Origin: Stutzerimonas stutzeri TS44
GTDB lineage: Bacteria > Pseudomonadota > Gammaproteobacteria > Pseudomonadales > Pseudomonadaceae
Direction: 5' to 3'
Assembly (NCBI GenBank): GCA_000263395.1
Contig: AJXE01000003.1
Location: 248,001-312,000 of the forward strand
DNA: 64,000 bases
Shown: positions 1 to 7,262 of the stretch, piece by piece
How the letters are laid out: each line of letters begins with the position of its first letter
Position numbering within the stretch: position 1 is the first letter of the stretch
Position numbers and translations under genes: made by a program
The notes under the pieces: model-generated
Database searches by the model: none
Told to the model about the DNA's origin: nothing
Seen by the model: the letters and a program-made list of their open reading frames with translations, nothing else

Positions 1-749
1 GAGATATCCAGCCCGGCCATCACCTTGAGACGTGCCGAGATGCGCGGCGCGAGCTGGATGGGCGGCCGCGCCACCTCGTGCAGGATGCCATCGGTACGCA
101 ACCGTACCCGGTAGGCCTTCTCGTAGGGCTCGAAATGCAGGTCGGACGAACCGCCGCGAATCGCATCGAGCAGCATCTTGTTGACGAAGCGCACCACCGG
201 CGCATCGTCGGCGGCCTCGCCCGCCTCGTCGCCCTTGGCGTCATCGGCGACGGTTTCGACATCGACGCTGTCCAAGTCGATGTCGCCCAGCTCTTCCAGC
301 CCGGTCGCATCGCTTTCGTAGAACTTTTCCAGTGCCTGGCCGAGCTTGTCATCTTCGACCAGGATGGCCTCGATGTGCAGCCCAGTGCTGAACTGGACGT
401 CGGTAACGGCCTGATGGTTGGCCGGGTCCGATACCGCGACATAGAGCTTATTGCCACGCCGGGCCAGCGGCAGCAGCCGATGCTGGCGCGCCAGTTTCTC
501 GCTGACCAGCTCCTTCGGCATGGTTTCCTTGTCCACCGCCGACAGATCCAGTAGCGCGACACCAAACTGCTCGGACGCCAGCTCGGCCACCACGCGCCCC
601 TTCGCCAGCTTGTTCTGCACCACATAGCTGACCAGCGAGGCCTTGCTACGCAGCGCCTGCACCTGGGCCTGCTGGGCGGTCTTTTCATCCAGCACGCCGG
701 CCAGCACCATCTGCCGGGCCAGGCCCGTAAGGGAAATATTGTCGCTCAT
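1..749 (-). CDS. pilB: Type IV pilus assembly ATPase PilB, N-terminal part (cut by window edge)
   Basis: Reading the minus strand from ATG 749 gives about 249 residues beginning MSDNISLTGLARQMVLAG. This is the N-terminal GspE/PilB domain, followed by the start of the secretion-ATPase core (VVRFVNKMLLDAIRGGSSDLHFEPYE). PilB is the cytoplasmic hexameric ATPase that drives pilin polymerisation. The Walker motifs lie beyond the left edge and cannot be checked. The gene is divergent from pilA, the usual Pseudomonas arrangement (pilA / pilBCD). The identification rests on recalled family sequence and on the neighbouring pilin gene. Confidence 0.9.
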   Translation of the reverse strand, partial: MSDNISLTGLARQMVLAGVLDEKTAQQAQVQALRSKASLVSYVVQNKLAKGRVVAELASEQFGVALLDLSAVDKETMPKELVSEKLARQHRLLPLARRGNKLYVAVSDPANHQAVTDVQFSTGLHIEAILVEDDKLGQALEKFYESDATGLEELGDIDLDSVDVETVADDAKGDEAGEAADDAPVVRFVNKMLLDAIRGGSSDLHFEPYEKAYRVRLRTDGILHEVARPPIQLAPRISARLKVMAGLDI

Positions 750-1070
750 GGCGGCCTCGCGTCGAATCGTGCCCGCCTTATAGCGCAGAAGACGGTAGCT
801 GCAAACCGGCCCCACGATAGGTGACGCTGTTGGTCACATATCGCCCGCAAAGAATCCAGTCGAGGCCCGTGATCGGCGCAAAACTCGCTCACTAGACCGG
901 AGCGGCTGATGCAGAACGCCCGGCAATCCGGCGCAGCCTTCAGCGGCAGCCGCCATTAATTGCGGCGCATCACATTATCGAGCTCTGCGCGCCGGCCCGC
1001 CGCGAACTGGCATGCCAACTGCTTTATCTCCGTCAGGCTCAACGCCTTTTAACACTCAACGGAGATTCAC
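750..1070. promoter_or_regulatory. pilB-pilA divergent intergenic region
   Basis: This 321-base gap holds no credible gene. It contains the sigma-54-type pilA promoter near its right end (listed separately) and a clear ribosome binding site (GGAG, 1061-1064) before pilA. The middle part, about 950-970, is locally AT-rich and would be a place to look for PilR sites, although no PilR motif was recognised with certainty. No convincing pilB promoter was seen. Confidence 0.6.
1008..1023 (+). promoter_or_regulatory. Sigma-54 (RpoN) promoter of pilA
   Basis: The sequence TGGCATGCCAACTGCT matches the -24/-12 consensus TGGCAC-N5-TTGCW. It has GG and GC dinucleotides at the required spacing and lies 47 bases upstream of the pilA start. 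In Pseudomonas pilA is transcribed by RpoN with the PilS/PilR system (established knowledge); rpoN itself lies in this window at 20805-22310. Confidence 0.85.
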
Positions 1071-1574
1071 ATGAAAGCGCAGATGCAGAAGGGTTTTACC
1101 CTGATTGAATTGATGATCGTGGTGGCGATCATTGGTATTTTGGCGGCGGTGGCGTTGCCGGCTTATCAAGATTACACCGTGCGCGCTCGCGTTTCCGAAG
1201 CACTAGTAGCCGCATCAACTGCCAAGTTGAACGTGGCAGACGTTCTTTCGAGTGGCAACCCTACTGGTTTGGCTGCTGGTTACGGCTTGGGCTGGACTGC
1301 ACCTAATGCTTCTGCAAACGTTACAAGCATTGCACTAGATGCAGCTACTGGTGGTATTACTGTAACCACGACTGCGGCTGCAGGTGGCGGCACGATTGGC
1401 CTTAACCCTTACACCGGCCCTGTTGGTACTGAGGTGGCCCTCCCAACGGGAACTGCAGCCTTTACTCCTCCGACCGACTCTCTGAAGTGGAGCTGCAAGG
1501 TAGCTGGTTCAACCAAATTCGGTGCAATCACTGGCACGCTGCTATCCAAATATGCACCTTCCGAGTGCCGCTAA
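1071..1574 (+). CDS. pilA: Type IV major pilin PilA
   Basis: A 167-residue type IVa prepilin. The leader is eight residues (MKAQMQKG) with the prepilin peptidase site between Gly8 and Phe9 of [22 protein letters not shown]. The fifth mature residue is the conserved Glu. The hydrophobic helix is followed by a variable globular domain. Two cysteines near the C-terminus, in WSCKVAG and PSECR, fit the pilin disulfide loop. Codon use in the globular part is more AT-rich than in neighbouring genes, as expected for a pilin exchanged between strains. The gene has its own sigma-54 promoter and terminator, and the accessory gene tfpZ follows. Confidence 0.95.
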   Translation: MKAQMQKGFTLIELMIVVAIIGILAAVALPAYQDYTVRARVSEALVAASTAKLNVADVLSSGNPTGLAAGYGLGWTAPNASANVTSIALDAATGGITVTTTAAAGGGTIGLNPYTGPVGTEVALPTGTAAFTPPTDSLKWSCKVAGSTKFGAITGTLLSKYAPSECR

Positions 1575-1645
1575 TATTGCGCTCTGCCTTATAGCCCTGT
1601 AGGGAGGGTGAAACCCGCGCGGTTACACACCGCCTGATCGGCTAC

Positions 1646-1683
1646 ACAAAACCCCGCCCTTTAATAGGCGGGGTTTTGTTTTT
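1646..1683 (+). terminator. Intrinsic terminator after pilA
   Basis: A perfect 13-base stem (ACAAAACCCCGCC with its complement at 1667-1679) with an 8-base loop is followed by a T-rich run. It lies about 70 bases past the pilA stop and would end the highly expressed pilin transcript. The sequence leading into it is repeated after tfpZ. Confidence 0.92.
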
Positions 1684-1773
1684 ACGGCCCTATCAATCCT
1701 GCCCAGCCTTGCCCGGCGGGGCTGCATTGACCTACCCCCCTCTTCACTCTCTGCGATTTCTGGGAGCTCTACC

Positions 1774-2508
1774 ATGCCTGCCCGCCTCAAGGCATTTCTA
1801 CTGCACTTGGCCGCCTCAACCCTTATCGCGCTGCTCGCCTTGCTGCTGGTGTTCAAACTCTGGTATCCCGCCCCGCTGCACGAGGCACTGGGGGTTACTC
1901 ATATCTTCCTGTTGCTGCTACTGGTCGATGTGATCCTTGGCCCACTGCTGACCCTGCTGGTATACAAGGTTGGCAAGAAAAACCTAGTTATGGACCTCAT
2001 CGTCATCGCCACCCTACAACTGGTCGCACTGGGCTACGGCCTCTGGACAGTCGCGGAAGGTCGCCCAGTCTGGATCGTCTACAACGCCGACCGCTTCGAC
2101 GTGGTAACCGTGGTGGATATCGACCCTCGCCAACTGCACGAGGCACAACCGCACTACCGCAACGCCCCCTGGACCGGCCCCCGTTGGGTCGGCGCAACGA
2201 GGCCCGACAATATCGAACAACGCAACAACATCCTCTTCGAGGCGACACTCGGCGGCAGCGATATCGCACAACGCCCCAACCTCTACCGGCCACTGGAAGA
2301 AATGGCCGAAGCCATCCAGCAACGCGCGCACCCCCTCGCCGACCTGAACACCGTCAACGACCCCGCCACGGTCCAGGCCACTCTACAAAAATGGCCCGCC
2401 GCCACTGCCTGGGCGCCTCTGATGGCCCGTAGTCAGCCAATGGTCGTGCTGCTCGGCAAGGACAAAAGCGAGGTCATCAGCATCGTCAAGCTGAACCCTT
2501 GGCGGTAA
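1774..2508 (+). CDS. tfpZ: TfpX/TfpZ-family type IV pilin accessory protein
   Basis: A 244-residue membrane protein directly downstream of pilA. Three hydrophobic helices are evident in the first 90 residues: about 9-28 (STLIALLALLLVF), 40-62 (THIFLLLLLVDVILGPLL) and 70-90. A largely periplasmic domain of about 150 residues follows, beginning VYNADRFDVVTVVDIDP. The N-terminal pattern and position match the pilin-type-specific accessory proteins (TfpY/TfpZ) that help pilin assembly in some P. aeruginosa pilin groups. The start is preceded by GGGAG. The exact subtype name is an inference. It has its own terminator. Confidence 0.82.
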   Translation: MPARLKAFLLHLAASTLIALLALLLVFKLWYPAPLHEALGVTHIFLLLLLVDVILGPLLTLLVYKVGKKNLVMDLIVIATLQLVALGYGLWTVAEGRPVWIVYNADRFDVVTVVDIDPRQLHEAQPHYRNAPWTGPRWVGATRPDNIEQRNNILFEATLGGSDIAQRPNLYRPLEEMAEAIQQRAHPLADLNTVNDPATVQATLQKWPAATAWAPLMARSQPMVVLLGKDKSEVISIVKLNPWR

Positions 2509-2556
2509 CCCGAAAGTCCTGAAACCCAAGCGACTGCATCTCGCCTGATTGGCCAC

Positions 2557-2591
2557 ACAAAACCTCACTGCTGGCAGGGGTTTTGTTTTTT
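2557..2591 (+). terminator. Intrinsic terminator after tfpZ
   Basis: Arms ACAAAACC (2557-2564) and GGTTTTGT (2579-2586) flank a short loop and run into a T tract. The 25 bases entering the hairpin (2542-2566) are 22/25 identical to those entering the pilA terminator (1631-1655). Confidence 0.85.
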
Positions 2592-2794
2592 GCACGCACG
2601 CATGAATCATCCCAGTACGGCGGATCGGCTTTCATAGGATGGAATCGCAAAAGGCGCTTCCGTCGGTCGCCGCGAATGGATCACGCCCATCAACCCAACA
2701 CCGCAATCGCCTCACCCTAGCGTCGGATTACGCCTTCGGCTAATCCAACCTACGTGATCGAGCACTGCCCATCACGTAGAGACCCACGCCTGAA
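2592..2794. repeat. Gene-free spacer with a GGATTA...TAATCC dispersed-type palindrome
   Basis: No credible gene occurs between the tfpZ and cysNC terminators. At 2725-2746 lies GGATTACGCCTTCGGCTAATCC, a near-perfect stem capped by a TTCG loop. It sits within a CGTCGGATT...CCAACCTACG context that I recognise as resembling short repeats scattered through many proteobacterial genomes. The preceding stretch (about 2635-2700) has similar GATGG/CCATC character and may be a degenerate second copy. Repeat status cannot be proven from one window. Confidence 0.5.
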
Positions 2795-2824
2795 ATAAAA
2801 AACGCCCTGCATCGGCAGGGCGTT
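2795..2824 (-). terminator. Intrinsic terminator after cysNC
   Basis: A perfect 10-base stem AACGCCCTGC / GCAGGGCGTT (2801-2810 and 2815-2824) has an ATCG loop. On the minus strand it is followed by a run of six T (2800-2795). It sits 20 bases past the cysNC stop. Confidence 0.92.
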
Positions 2825-2844
2825 CTTGTTTTCTACGCAGTGGC

Positions 2845-4743
2845 TTAGATCGCCCCACGCTCACGCAGCAGCTGGATCACCAGCGTTGCGCCCTCCTCCA
2901 CCGTTGAGGTTTCGGTATCGACCACCAAGTCCGCATTCAGCGGAACGTCATAGGGGAAGGATTCGCCGGGGATGTTGTCATCGCCGGCCGCGTACAGCCC
3001 CTGCGGGTCGCGGTGGCGGCAGATTTGTGGCGAAGCCTGGACGTAGACGGTGATCAGCCGGTCGGCGCCGATGAGCGCCCTGGCCTGTTCGCGGCCTTCG
3101 GCATCCGGGGCGACGAAGGCGGCGAGGGTCAGCAGCCCGGCCTCGTTGAACTGGCGCGCCACGTGTGCGGCGCGGCGCCAGTTCTCGGTGCGACCGGCAC
3201 GGTCCTGCGGCAGCCCCTTGTTCAGGTCGTGGCGCAGGTTCTGGCCGTCGAGCACATAGACTGCACGACCCATGTCGAACAGTTTGCGCTCCACGGCGTA
3301 GGCCAGGGTGCTCTTGCCGGCGCCGGACAGGCCGCTGAACAGCACGGTCGCCGGTTGCTGGCCGAAACGCGTGGCGCGCTCCTCGGTGGAGACGTGGGCC
3401 AGCGCTCCGTGGTGGCCACCGGTGCTATGAGCGAGCGGATCGGCGATGATCATGCCGGCACCGACGGTGCCGTTGGTCAGCCGGTCGATGACGATGAAGG
3501 CACCGGTGGTGCGATTCTGGGCGTAGCCGTCCAGCGCGATGGGCGCATCCAGGCTGAGGCGGACCTTGGCGATTTCGTTGAGCTGCAGGCTGCTCGCCGC
3601 GCCGCGCTCCAGGGTGTTCACATCCACGCTGTGGGCGATGCTGGCAATCGAGCCCGGCACGTAGCTGGTGGCGCGCTTGATGTCGTATTTCTTGCCCGGC
3701 AGCAGCGGCTCCTCGCCCATCCACACCAGCATGGCGTCGAAGCTGTCGGCGATGCGCGGACGGCTGTCGGCATGCACCAGCATGTCGCCGCGCGAAACGT
3801 CGATCTCGTCTTCCAGCGTCAGGGTGATGGCCTCGCCCGGGGTGGCCTGCTCCAGCTCGCCGTCGAAGGTGACGATGGACTTGACCCGGCTGGTCTTGCC
3901 GGACGGCAGCACGGCGACTTCGTCACCCTTGCGCACGATGCCGCTGGCCAGGGTGCCGGCGAAACCGCGGAAGTCCAGGTTGGGGCGGTTGACGTACTGC
4001 ACCGGGAAGCGCAGGTCGTCGAAGTTGCGGTCGCCGGCGATCTCGACGCTTTCGAGAATCTCCATCAGCGACTGGCCGTCGTACCAGGGCGCGCGTTCGC
4101 TGCGGTTGACCACGTTGTCGCCCTTGAGCGCCGACATCGGCACGAAGAACAGCGAGGTCGGCTGCAGCCCGATGCGCTCGGCGAACGCCAGGTACTCGGC
4201 CTTGATGCGCTCGAACACGGCCTGGTCGAAGTCCATCAGGTCCATCTTGTTGATGGCCACGACGATGTGCTTGATGCCCAGCAGCGAGGCGATGTAGCTG
4301 TGCCGGCGGGTCTGCGTCTGCACGCCGTAGCGGGCATCGACCAGGATGATCGCCAGGTCGCAGGTGGACGCACCGGTGGCCATGTTGCGGGTGTACTGCT
4401 CATGCCCCGGGGTGTCGGCGATGATGAACTTGCGCTTGGCGGTACTGAAGTAGCGATAGGCGACATCGATGGTGATGCCCTGCTCGCGCTCGGCCTGCAG
4501 GCCGTCGACCAGCAGTGCCAGGTCGACGTCATCGCCGGTGGTACCGACCTTCTTGGAGTCCTTGGTGATGGCCTCCAGATGGTCTTCGTAGATCATCTTG
4601 GAATCGTGCAGCAGGCGCCCGATCAGGGTGCTCTTGCCGTCGTCGACATTGCCGCAGGTCAGGAAGCGCAGCAGTTCCTTGCGCTCGTGCTGGGCCAAGT
4701 AGGCGAGGATGTCGGCGGAAATTAGGTCGGATTGGTGGCTCAT
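2845..4743 (-). CDS. cysNC: Bifunctional sulfate adenylyltransferase large subunit / adenylylsulfate kinase (CysNC)
   Basis: A 632-residue fusion protein. The N-terminal part is the CysN GTPase, with GNVDDGKS (about 31-38), a DTPGHEQ G3 motif and NKMD; it powers APS formation from sulfate and ATP together with CysD. The C-terminal part, from about residue 466, is a CysC kinase with GLSGAGKST. It phosphorylates APS to PAPS. The start MSHQSD was chosen over an upstream in-frame codon at 4806, because that extension lies in the repeat-rich spacer and has no family-like sequence. cysD lies upstream, separated by a four-helix-bundle gene rather than directly abutting. Confidence 0.95.
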   Translation of the reverse strand: MSHQSDLISADILAYLAQHERKELLRFLTCGNVDDGKSTLIGRLLHDSKMIYEDHLEAITKDSKKVGTTGDDVDLALLVDGLQAEREQGITIDVAYRYFSTAKRKFIIADTPGHEQYTRNMATGASTCDLAIILVDARYGVQTQTRRHSYIASLLGIKHIVVAINKMDLMDFDQAVFERIKAEYLAFAERIGLQPTSLFFVPMSALKGDNVVNRSERAPWYDGQSLMEILESVEIAGDRNFDDLRFPVQYVNRPNLDFRGFAGTLASGIVRKGDEVAVLPSGKTSRVKSIVTFDGELEQATPGEAITLTLEDEIDVSRGDMLVHADSRPRIADSFDAMLVWMGEEPLLPGKKYDIKRATSYVPGSIASIAHSVDVNTLERGAASSLQLNEIAKVRLSLDAPIALDGYAQNRTTGAFIVIDRLTNGTVGAGMIIADPLAHSTGGHHGALAHVSTEERATRFGQQPATVLFSGLSGAGKSTLAYAVERKLFDMGRAVYVLDGQNLRHDLNKGLPQDRAGRTENWRRAAHVARQFNEAGLLTLAAFVAPDAEGREQARALIGADRLITVYVQASPQICRHRDPQGLYAAGDDNIPGESFPYDVPLNADLVVDTETSTVEEGATLVIQLLRERGAI

Positions 4744-4753
4744 CGCATTCTCC

Positions 4754-4784
4754 GAGCTGGAAGCTGGCAGCTGGAAGCTGGAAG
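4754..4784. repeat. Left inverted arm of GCTGGAA heptad repeats
   Basis: Four tandem heptads (GCTGGAA, GCTGGCA, GCTGGAA, GCTGGAA) lie just upstream of the cysNC start. Read against the reverse complement of 5186-5216 they match at 25 of 31 positions, so the two arms could pair around the four-helix-bundle gene. A related hairpin occurs at 9542-9595. Confidence 0.85.
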
Positions 4785-4818
4785 TAACAGCCTCGCAGAC
4801 CCGCAACTCGCTCTACTA

Positions 4819-5163
4819 TCAGTCGTTACGAATGGTTTGAATCAAGCTGGACAGCATGGCAGCGATTTCTCGGGTTTCCTGGATGCTTGGCTTTGCGAAT
4901 GCCTCGGTCACAAACCCCACCTCGCGCCCTATGTAGAGTTGCGTTCGGAGCTCAGCACAAGATCCCTTGGCGATCAGCAGGAAGTGAACCTTTTCTTTCA
5001 TTCCTTCCCTACTCATGCCCTCGGCAATGTTGCTGGGAATCGAAAGAGCCGAACGCGTGATCTGGTCCTTGAAGCCTCGCTCGCGAGACGCGGACAGTTG
5101 ACGGTACACATTCACCGACAATCTTGCCGACCGCTTCCATACATCCAGATTTTCAAAATTCAT
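4819..5163 (-). CDS. Four-helix-bundle protein of the 23S rRNA intervening-sequence (S23) family
   Basis: A 114-residue, almost entirely helical protein. It shows the family's hallmarks: an N-terminal FENLDVWKRSARLSVNVY helix, the central SALSIPSNIAEGMSR segment and a last helix ending AAMLSSLIQTIR. Relatives are encoded inside bacterial 23S rRNA intervening sequences and at scattered loci, and the retroelement accessory protein Avd has the same fold. Here it sits between cysD and cysNC, same strand, bounded by inverted heptad repeats. Its cellular job is unknown. No reverse transcriptase or rRNA lies nearby. Its codon use is less GC-biased than that of the flanking cys genes, which suggests later acquisition. 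Confidence 0.88.
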   Translation of the reverse strand: MNFENLDVWKRSARLSVNVYRQLSASRERGFKDQITRSALSIPSNIAEGMSREGMKEKVHFLLIAKGSCAELRTQLYIGREVGFVTEAFAKPSIQETREIAAMLSSLIQTIRND

Positions 5164-5185
5164 GCAGCACTCCTTGCTGCTTCCG

Positions 5186-5216
5186 CTTCAAGCCTCCAGC
5201 TTCAAGCTTCAAGCTG
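5186..5216. repeat. Right inverted arm of GCTTGAA heptad repeats
   Basis: On the minus strand this reads as heptads GCTTGAA, GCTTGAA, GCTGGAG, GCTTGAA. It is the inverted partner of 4754-4784 (25/31 matches) and ends only five bases from the cysD stop codon. With the left arm it delimits a segment of about 463 bases. Confidence 0.83.
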
Positions 5217-5220
5217 CCGT

Positions 5221-6138
5221 TTAGAAATAGCCCTGGCGTTTCTTTTCTTCCATCGACCCGGCGCCATCGTGGTCGATCACGCGGCCCTGGCGTTCGGAGG
5301 TGCGGGTCAGGAGCATCTCCTGGATGATTTCCGGCAGTGTGGTGGCGGTGGATTCCACGGCGCCGGTCAGCGGGTAGCAGCCGAGGGTGCGGAAGCGGAC
5401 CATGCGCTTTTCGATACGGGCCTTTTCCTCGTCGGTGAGGTGTTCGAGGATGCGCTCGTCGTCGATCATGATCAGTGTGCCGTTCTTCTCGATGACGTCG
5501 CGTTCGGCGGCGAAGTACAGCGGCACGATCGGAATCTGCTCGAGGTAGATGTACTGCCAGATGTCCAGCTCGGTCCAGTTGGAGAGCGGGAACACGCGGA
5601 TCGATTCGCCCTTCTTGACCTTGCCGTTGTACAGGTTCCACAGCTCGGGGCGCTGGTTCTTCGGGTCCCAGCGGTGCTTGCTGTCGCGGAAGGAGTAGAC
5701 GCGCTCCTTGGCGCGAGACTTCTCCTCATCGCGGCGTGCGCCACCGAAGGCCGCATCGAAGCCGTACTTGTCCAGAGCCTGCTTGAGGCCCTCGGTCTTC
5801 ATCACGTCGGTGTGCTTGGCGCTGCCGTGGGTGAACGGGTTGATGCCCTGGGCGATGCCGTCCGGGTTGACGTGAGTGATCAGGTCCAGTCCCATCTCGG
5901 CGACCATGCGGTCGCGGAAGCGATACATCTCCTGGAATTTCCAGCGCGTATCGACATGCATGACCGGGAACGGCAGCTTGCCTGGATAGAAGGCCTTGCG
6001 CGCCAGGTGCAGCATCACGGCCGAATCCTTGCCGATGGAATAGAGCATCACCGGGTTGTCGAACTCGGCGGCGACCTCGCGGATGATGTGGATGCTTTCC
6101 GCCTCCAGCTGTTTCAGATGCGTCAGTTTGTCGACCAT
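5221..6138 (-). CDS. cysD: Sulfate adenylyltransferase small subunit CysD
   Basis: A 305-residue member of the PAPS-reductase-like adenylyltransferase family. Visible motifs are the PP-loop [17 protein letters not shown] (about 34-50), [12 protein letters not shown], and the conserved [15 protein letters not shown]. With CysN it makes APS from sulfate and ATP, the first step of assimilatory sulfate activation. Length and ends match the family. It is the first gene of the cys unit, with a candidate promoter about 55 bases upstream; the downstream partner cysNC is displaced by the inserted four-helix-bundle gene. Confidence 0.96.
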   Translation of the reverse strand: MVDKLTHLKQLEAESIHIIREVAAEFDNPVMLYSIGKDSAVMLHLARKAFYPGKLPFPVMHVDTRWKFQEMYRFRDRMVAEMGLDLITHVNPDGIAQGINPFTHGSAKHTDVMKTEGLKQALDKYGFDAAFGGARRDEEKSRAKERVYSFRDSKHRWDPKNQRPELWNLYNGKVKKGESIRVFPLSNWTELDIWQYIYLEQIPIVPLYFAAERDVIEKNGTLIMIDDERILEHLTDEEKARIEKRMVRFRTLGCYPLTGAVESTATTLPEIIQEMLLTRTSERQGRVIDHDGAGSMEEKKRQGYF

Positions 6139-6190
6139 GGCTACTCGCGGTTTATGCAGATGAACGGCCCGGGGCCGTGGAATGGCGCCA

Positions 6191-6219
6191 ACTCTAGCAC
6201 GCGACCTGATTCTAATCAG
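6191..6219 (-). promoter_or_regulatory. Candidate cysD promoter
   Basis: On the minus strand CTGATT, 17 bases, TAGAGT forms a sigma-70-like pair with a weak -35. The -35 lies in a palindrome CTGATTCTAATCAG (6206-6219). The AT-rich stretch just upstream (about 6220-6255) would suit a CysB-type activator, but no CysB site can be asserted. Confidence 0.5.
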
Positions 6220-6302
6220 GGCGTCAGTTAGATCGAAATCTTATAGCTTTATAGCCGCCGATCTGCGCCCGGCACCGCTCCCAGGCGGTGGGAATCCGGC
6301 CG

Positions 6303-7061
6303 TCAGGCGGGGTTGGCGCAGTCGATGAAGCGGTGTTCGATGCCGAACTGCGCGGCCAGGTAGTCGCCCAGCGCCTGGATGCCATAGCGTTCGGTGGCAT
6401 GGTGCCCGGCGGCGAAAAAGCTCAGCCCGTTCTCGCGGGCGATGTGCACCGTCGGCTCGGACACCTCGCCGGTCAGGTAGGCGTCGACGCCGGCGGCCAC
6501 CGCCTGCTCGATATAACCCTGCGCGCCACCGGTGCACCAGGCGATGCGACGGATCGGCCGCTGGCCGTCGATCAGCAGCGGTTCGCGGCCGAGCGCCTGC
6601 TGGACCCGGCGCTGGAATTCCGCGGGCGACATGGGCGAACGCAGCGAGCCGATCAGACCAACCGATTTCGGATTGTCCGGCTCCAGCGGGCCCTCGGCGA
6701 GCAGCTCCAGCACCCGCGCCAGCTGCACGTTGTTGCCGACCTCGGGGTGCATGTCGAGCGGCAGGTGGTAGGCCAGCAGACTCATATCATGGCTCAGCAG
6801 GGTCTTCAGACGGCGCTGCTTCATGCCGACGACGCGCGCATCCTCGTTCTTCCAGAAATAGCCGTGATGCACCAGCACCACGTCGGCCTGCGCCTGGACC
6901 GCGGCGTCCAGCAATGCCTGGCTGGCCGTCACGCCGCTGACGATACGCCGCACCTGCGCCCGACCCTCCACCTGCAGGCCGTTGGGACAGTAGTCGGCGA
7001 TCTTCGCGACATTCAGATAGCGATCGCATTCGGCGACCAGTTTCGTCAGTGCAACGGACAT
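6303..7061 (-). CDS. Nif3-like dinuclear metal center protein (YbgI family)
   Basis: A 252-residue Nif3/YbgI-family protein starting MSVALTKLVAECDRYL. Metal-binding histidines are visible in VLVHHGYFW, LAYHLPLDMHPE and, near the end, FFAAGHHATERYG. The family forms toroidal hexamers with two metals per subunit; proposed roles, such as GTP cyclohydrolase I-like activity, remain uncertain. The start was placed at 7061 because the longer open frame to 7160 runs into the divergent algW promoter region. The gene is transcribed away from algW, a common Pseudomonas neighbour. Confidence 0.9.
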   Translation of the reverse strand: MSVALTKLVAECDRYLNVAKIADYCPNGLQVEGRAQVRRIVSGVTASQALLDAAVQAQADVVLVHHGYFWKNEDARVVGMKQRRLKTLLSHDMSLLAYHLPLDMHPEVGNNVQLARVLELLAEGPLEPDNPKSVGLIGSLRSPMSPAEFQRRVQQALGREPLLIDGQRPIRRIAWCTGGAQGYIEQAVAAGVDAYLTGEVSEPTVHIARENGLSFFAAGHHATERYGIQALGDYLAAQFGIEHRFIDCANPA

Positions 7062-7175
7062 GCACACCTCTCGAACGTGATAGGAAAGCAGGCGAAGTCG
7101 TCGACAGCCGGGAAGAAACCCTTTGCGTATTCCGTCTGGCGCACACCTCGCAGCACACACCGCGGCACTGCAGAG

Positions 7176-7208
7176 CGAAGCTGCATTTCGTCTGCAGCTT
7201 CGTATAAT
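7176..7208 (+). promoter_or_regulatory. algW promoter -10 box abutted by a perfect 10-bp inverted repeat
   Basis: CGAAGCTGCA (7176-7185), a 7-base spacer, then TGCAGCTTCG (7193-7202) is immediately followed by TATAAT (7203-7208), 54 bases before the algW start. The palindrome covers the expected -35 and spacer region, and no good -35 hexamer is present. This looks like a binding site for a dimeric regulator, either an operator or an activator site replacing the -35. No known regulator is assigned. Confidence 0.6.
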
Positions 7209-7262
7209 GCCGCCACCTTAAGGGGCGCTCCCCGCGCTCGCAACCTGTCCGGACTCCTCGCG

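Noticed and set aside
3013-4725. A 570-codon open frame on the plus strand opposite cysNC
   Set aside because: It is the mirror of a GC-rich, codon-biased real gene; its translation is rich in Gly, Val, Asp and His with no family motif. Similar antisense frames opposite cysD, hisC, hisD, murA, gatA, gatB, norD, norB and nirS were rejected for the same reason.
4819-5163. A diversity-generating retroelement suggested by the Avd-like four-helix-bundle fold
   Set aside because: No reverse transcriptase, template repeat or variable target gene occurs nearby; the protein fits the general S23 family.
4744-5220. An insertion sequence or integron cassette
   Set aside because: There is no transposase or integrase, no attC-like site and no clear target duplication; only inverted heptad arms are visible.
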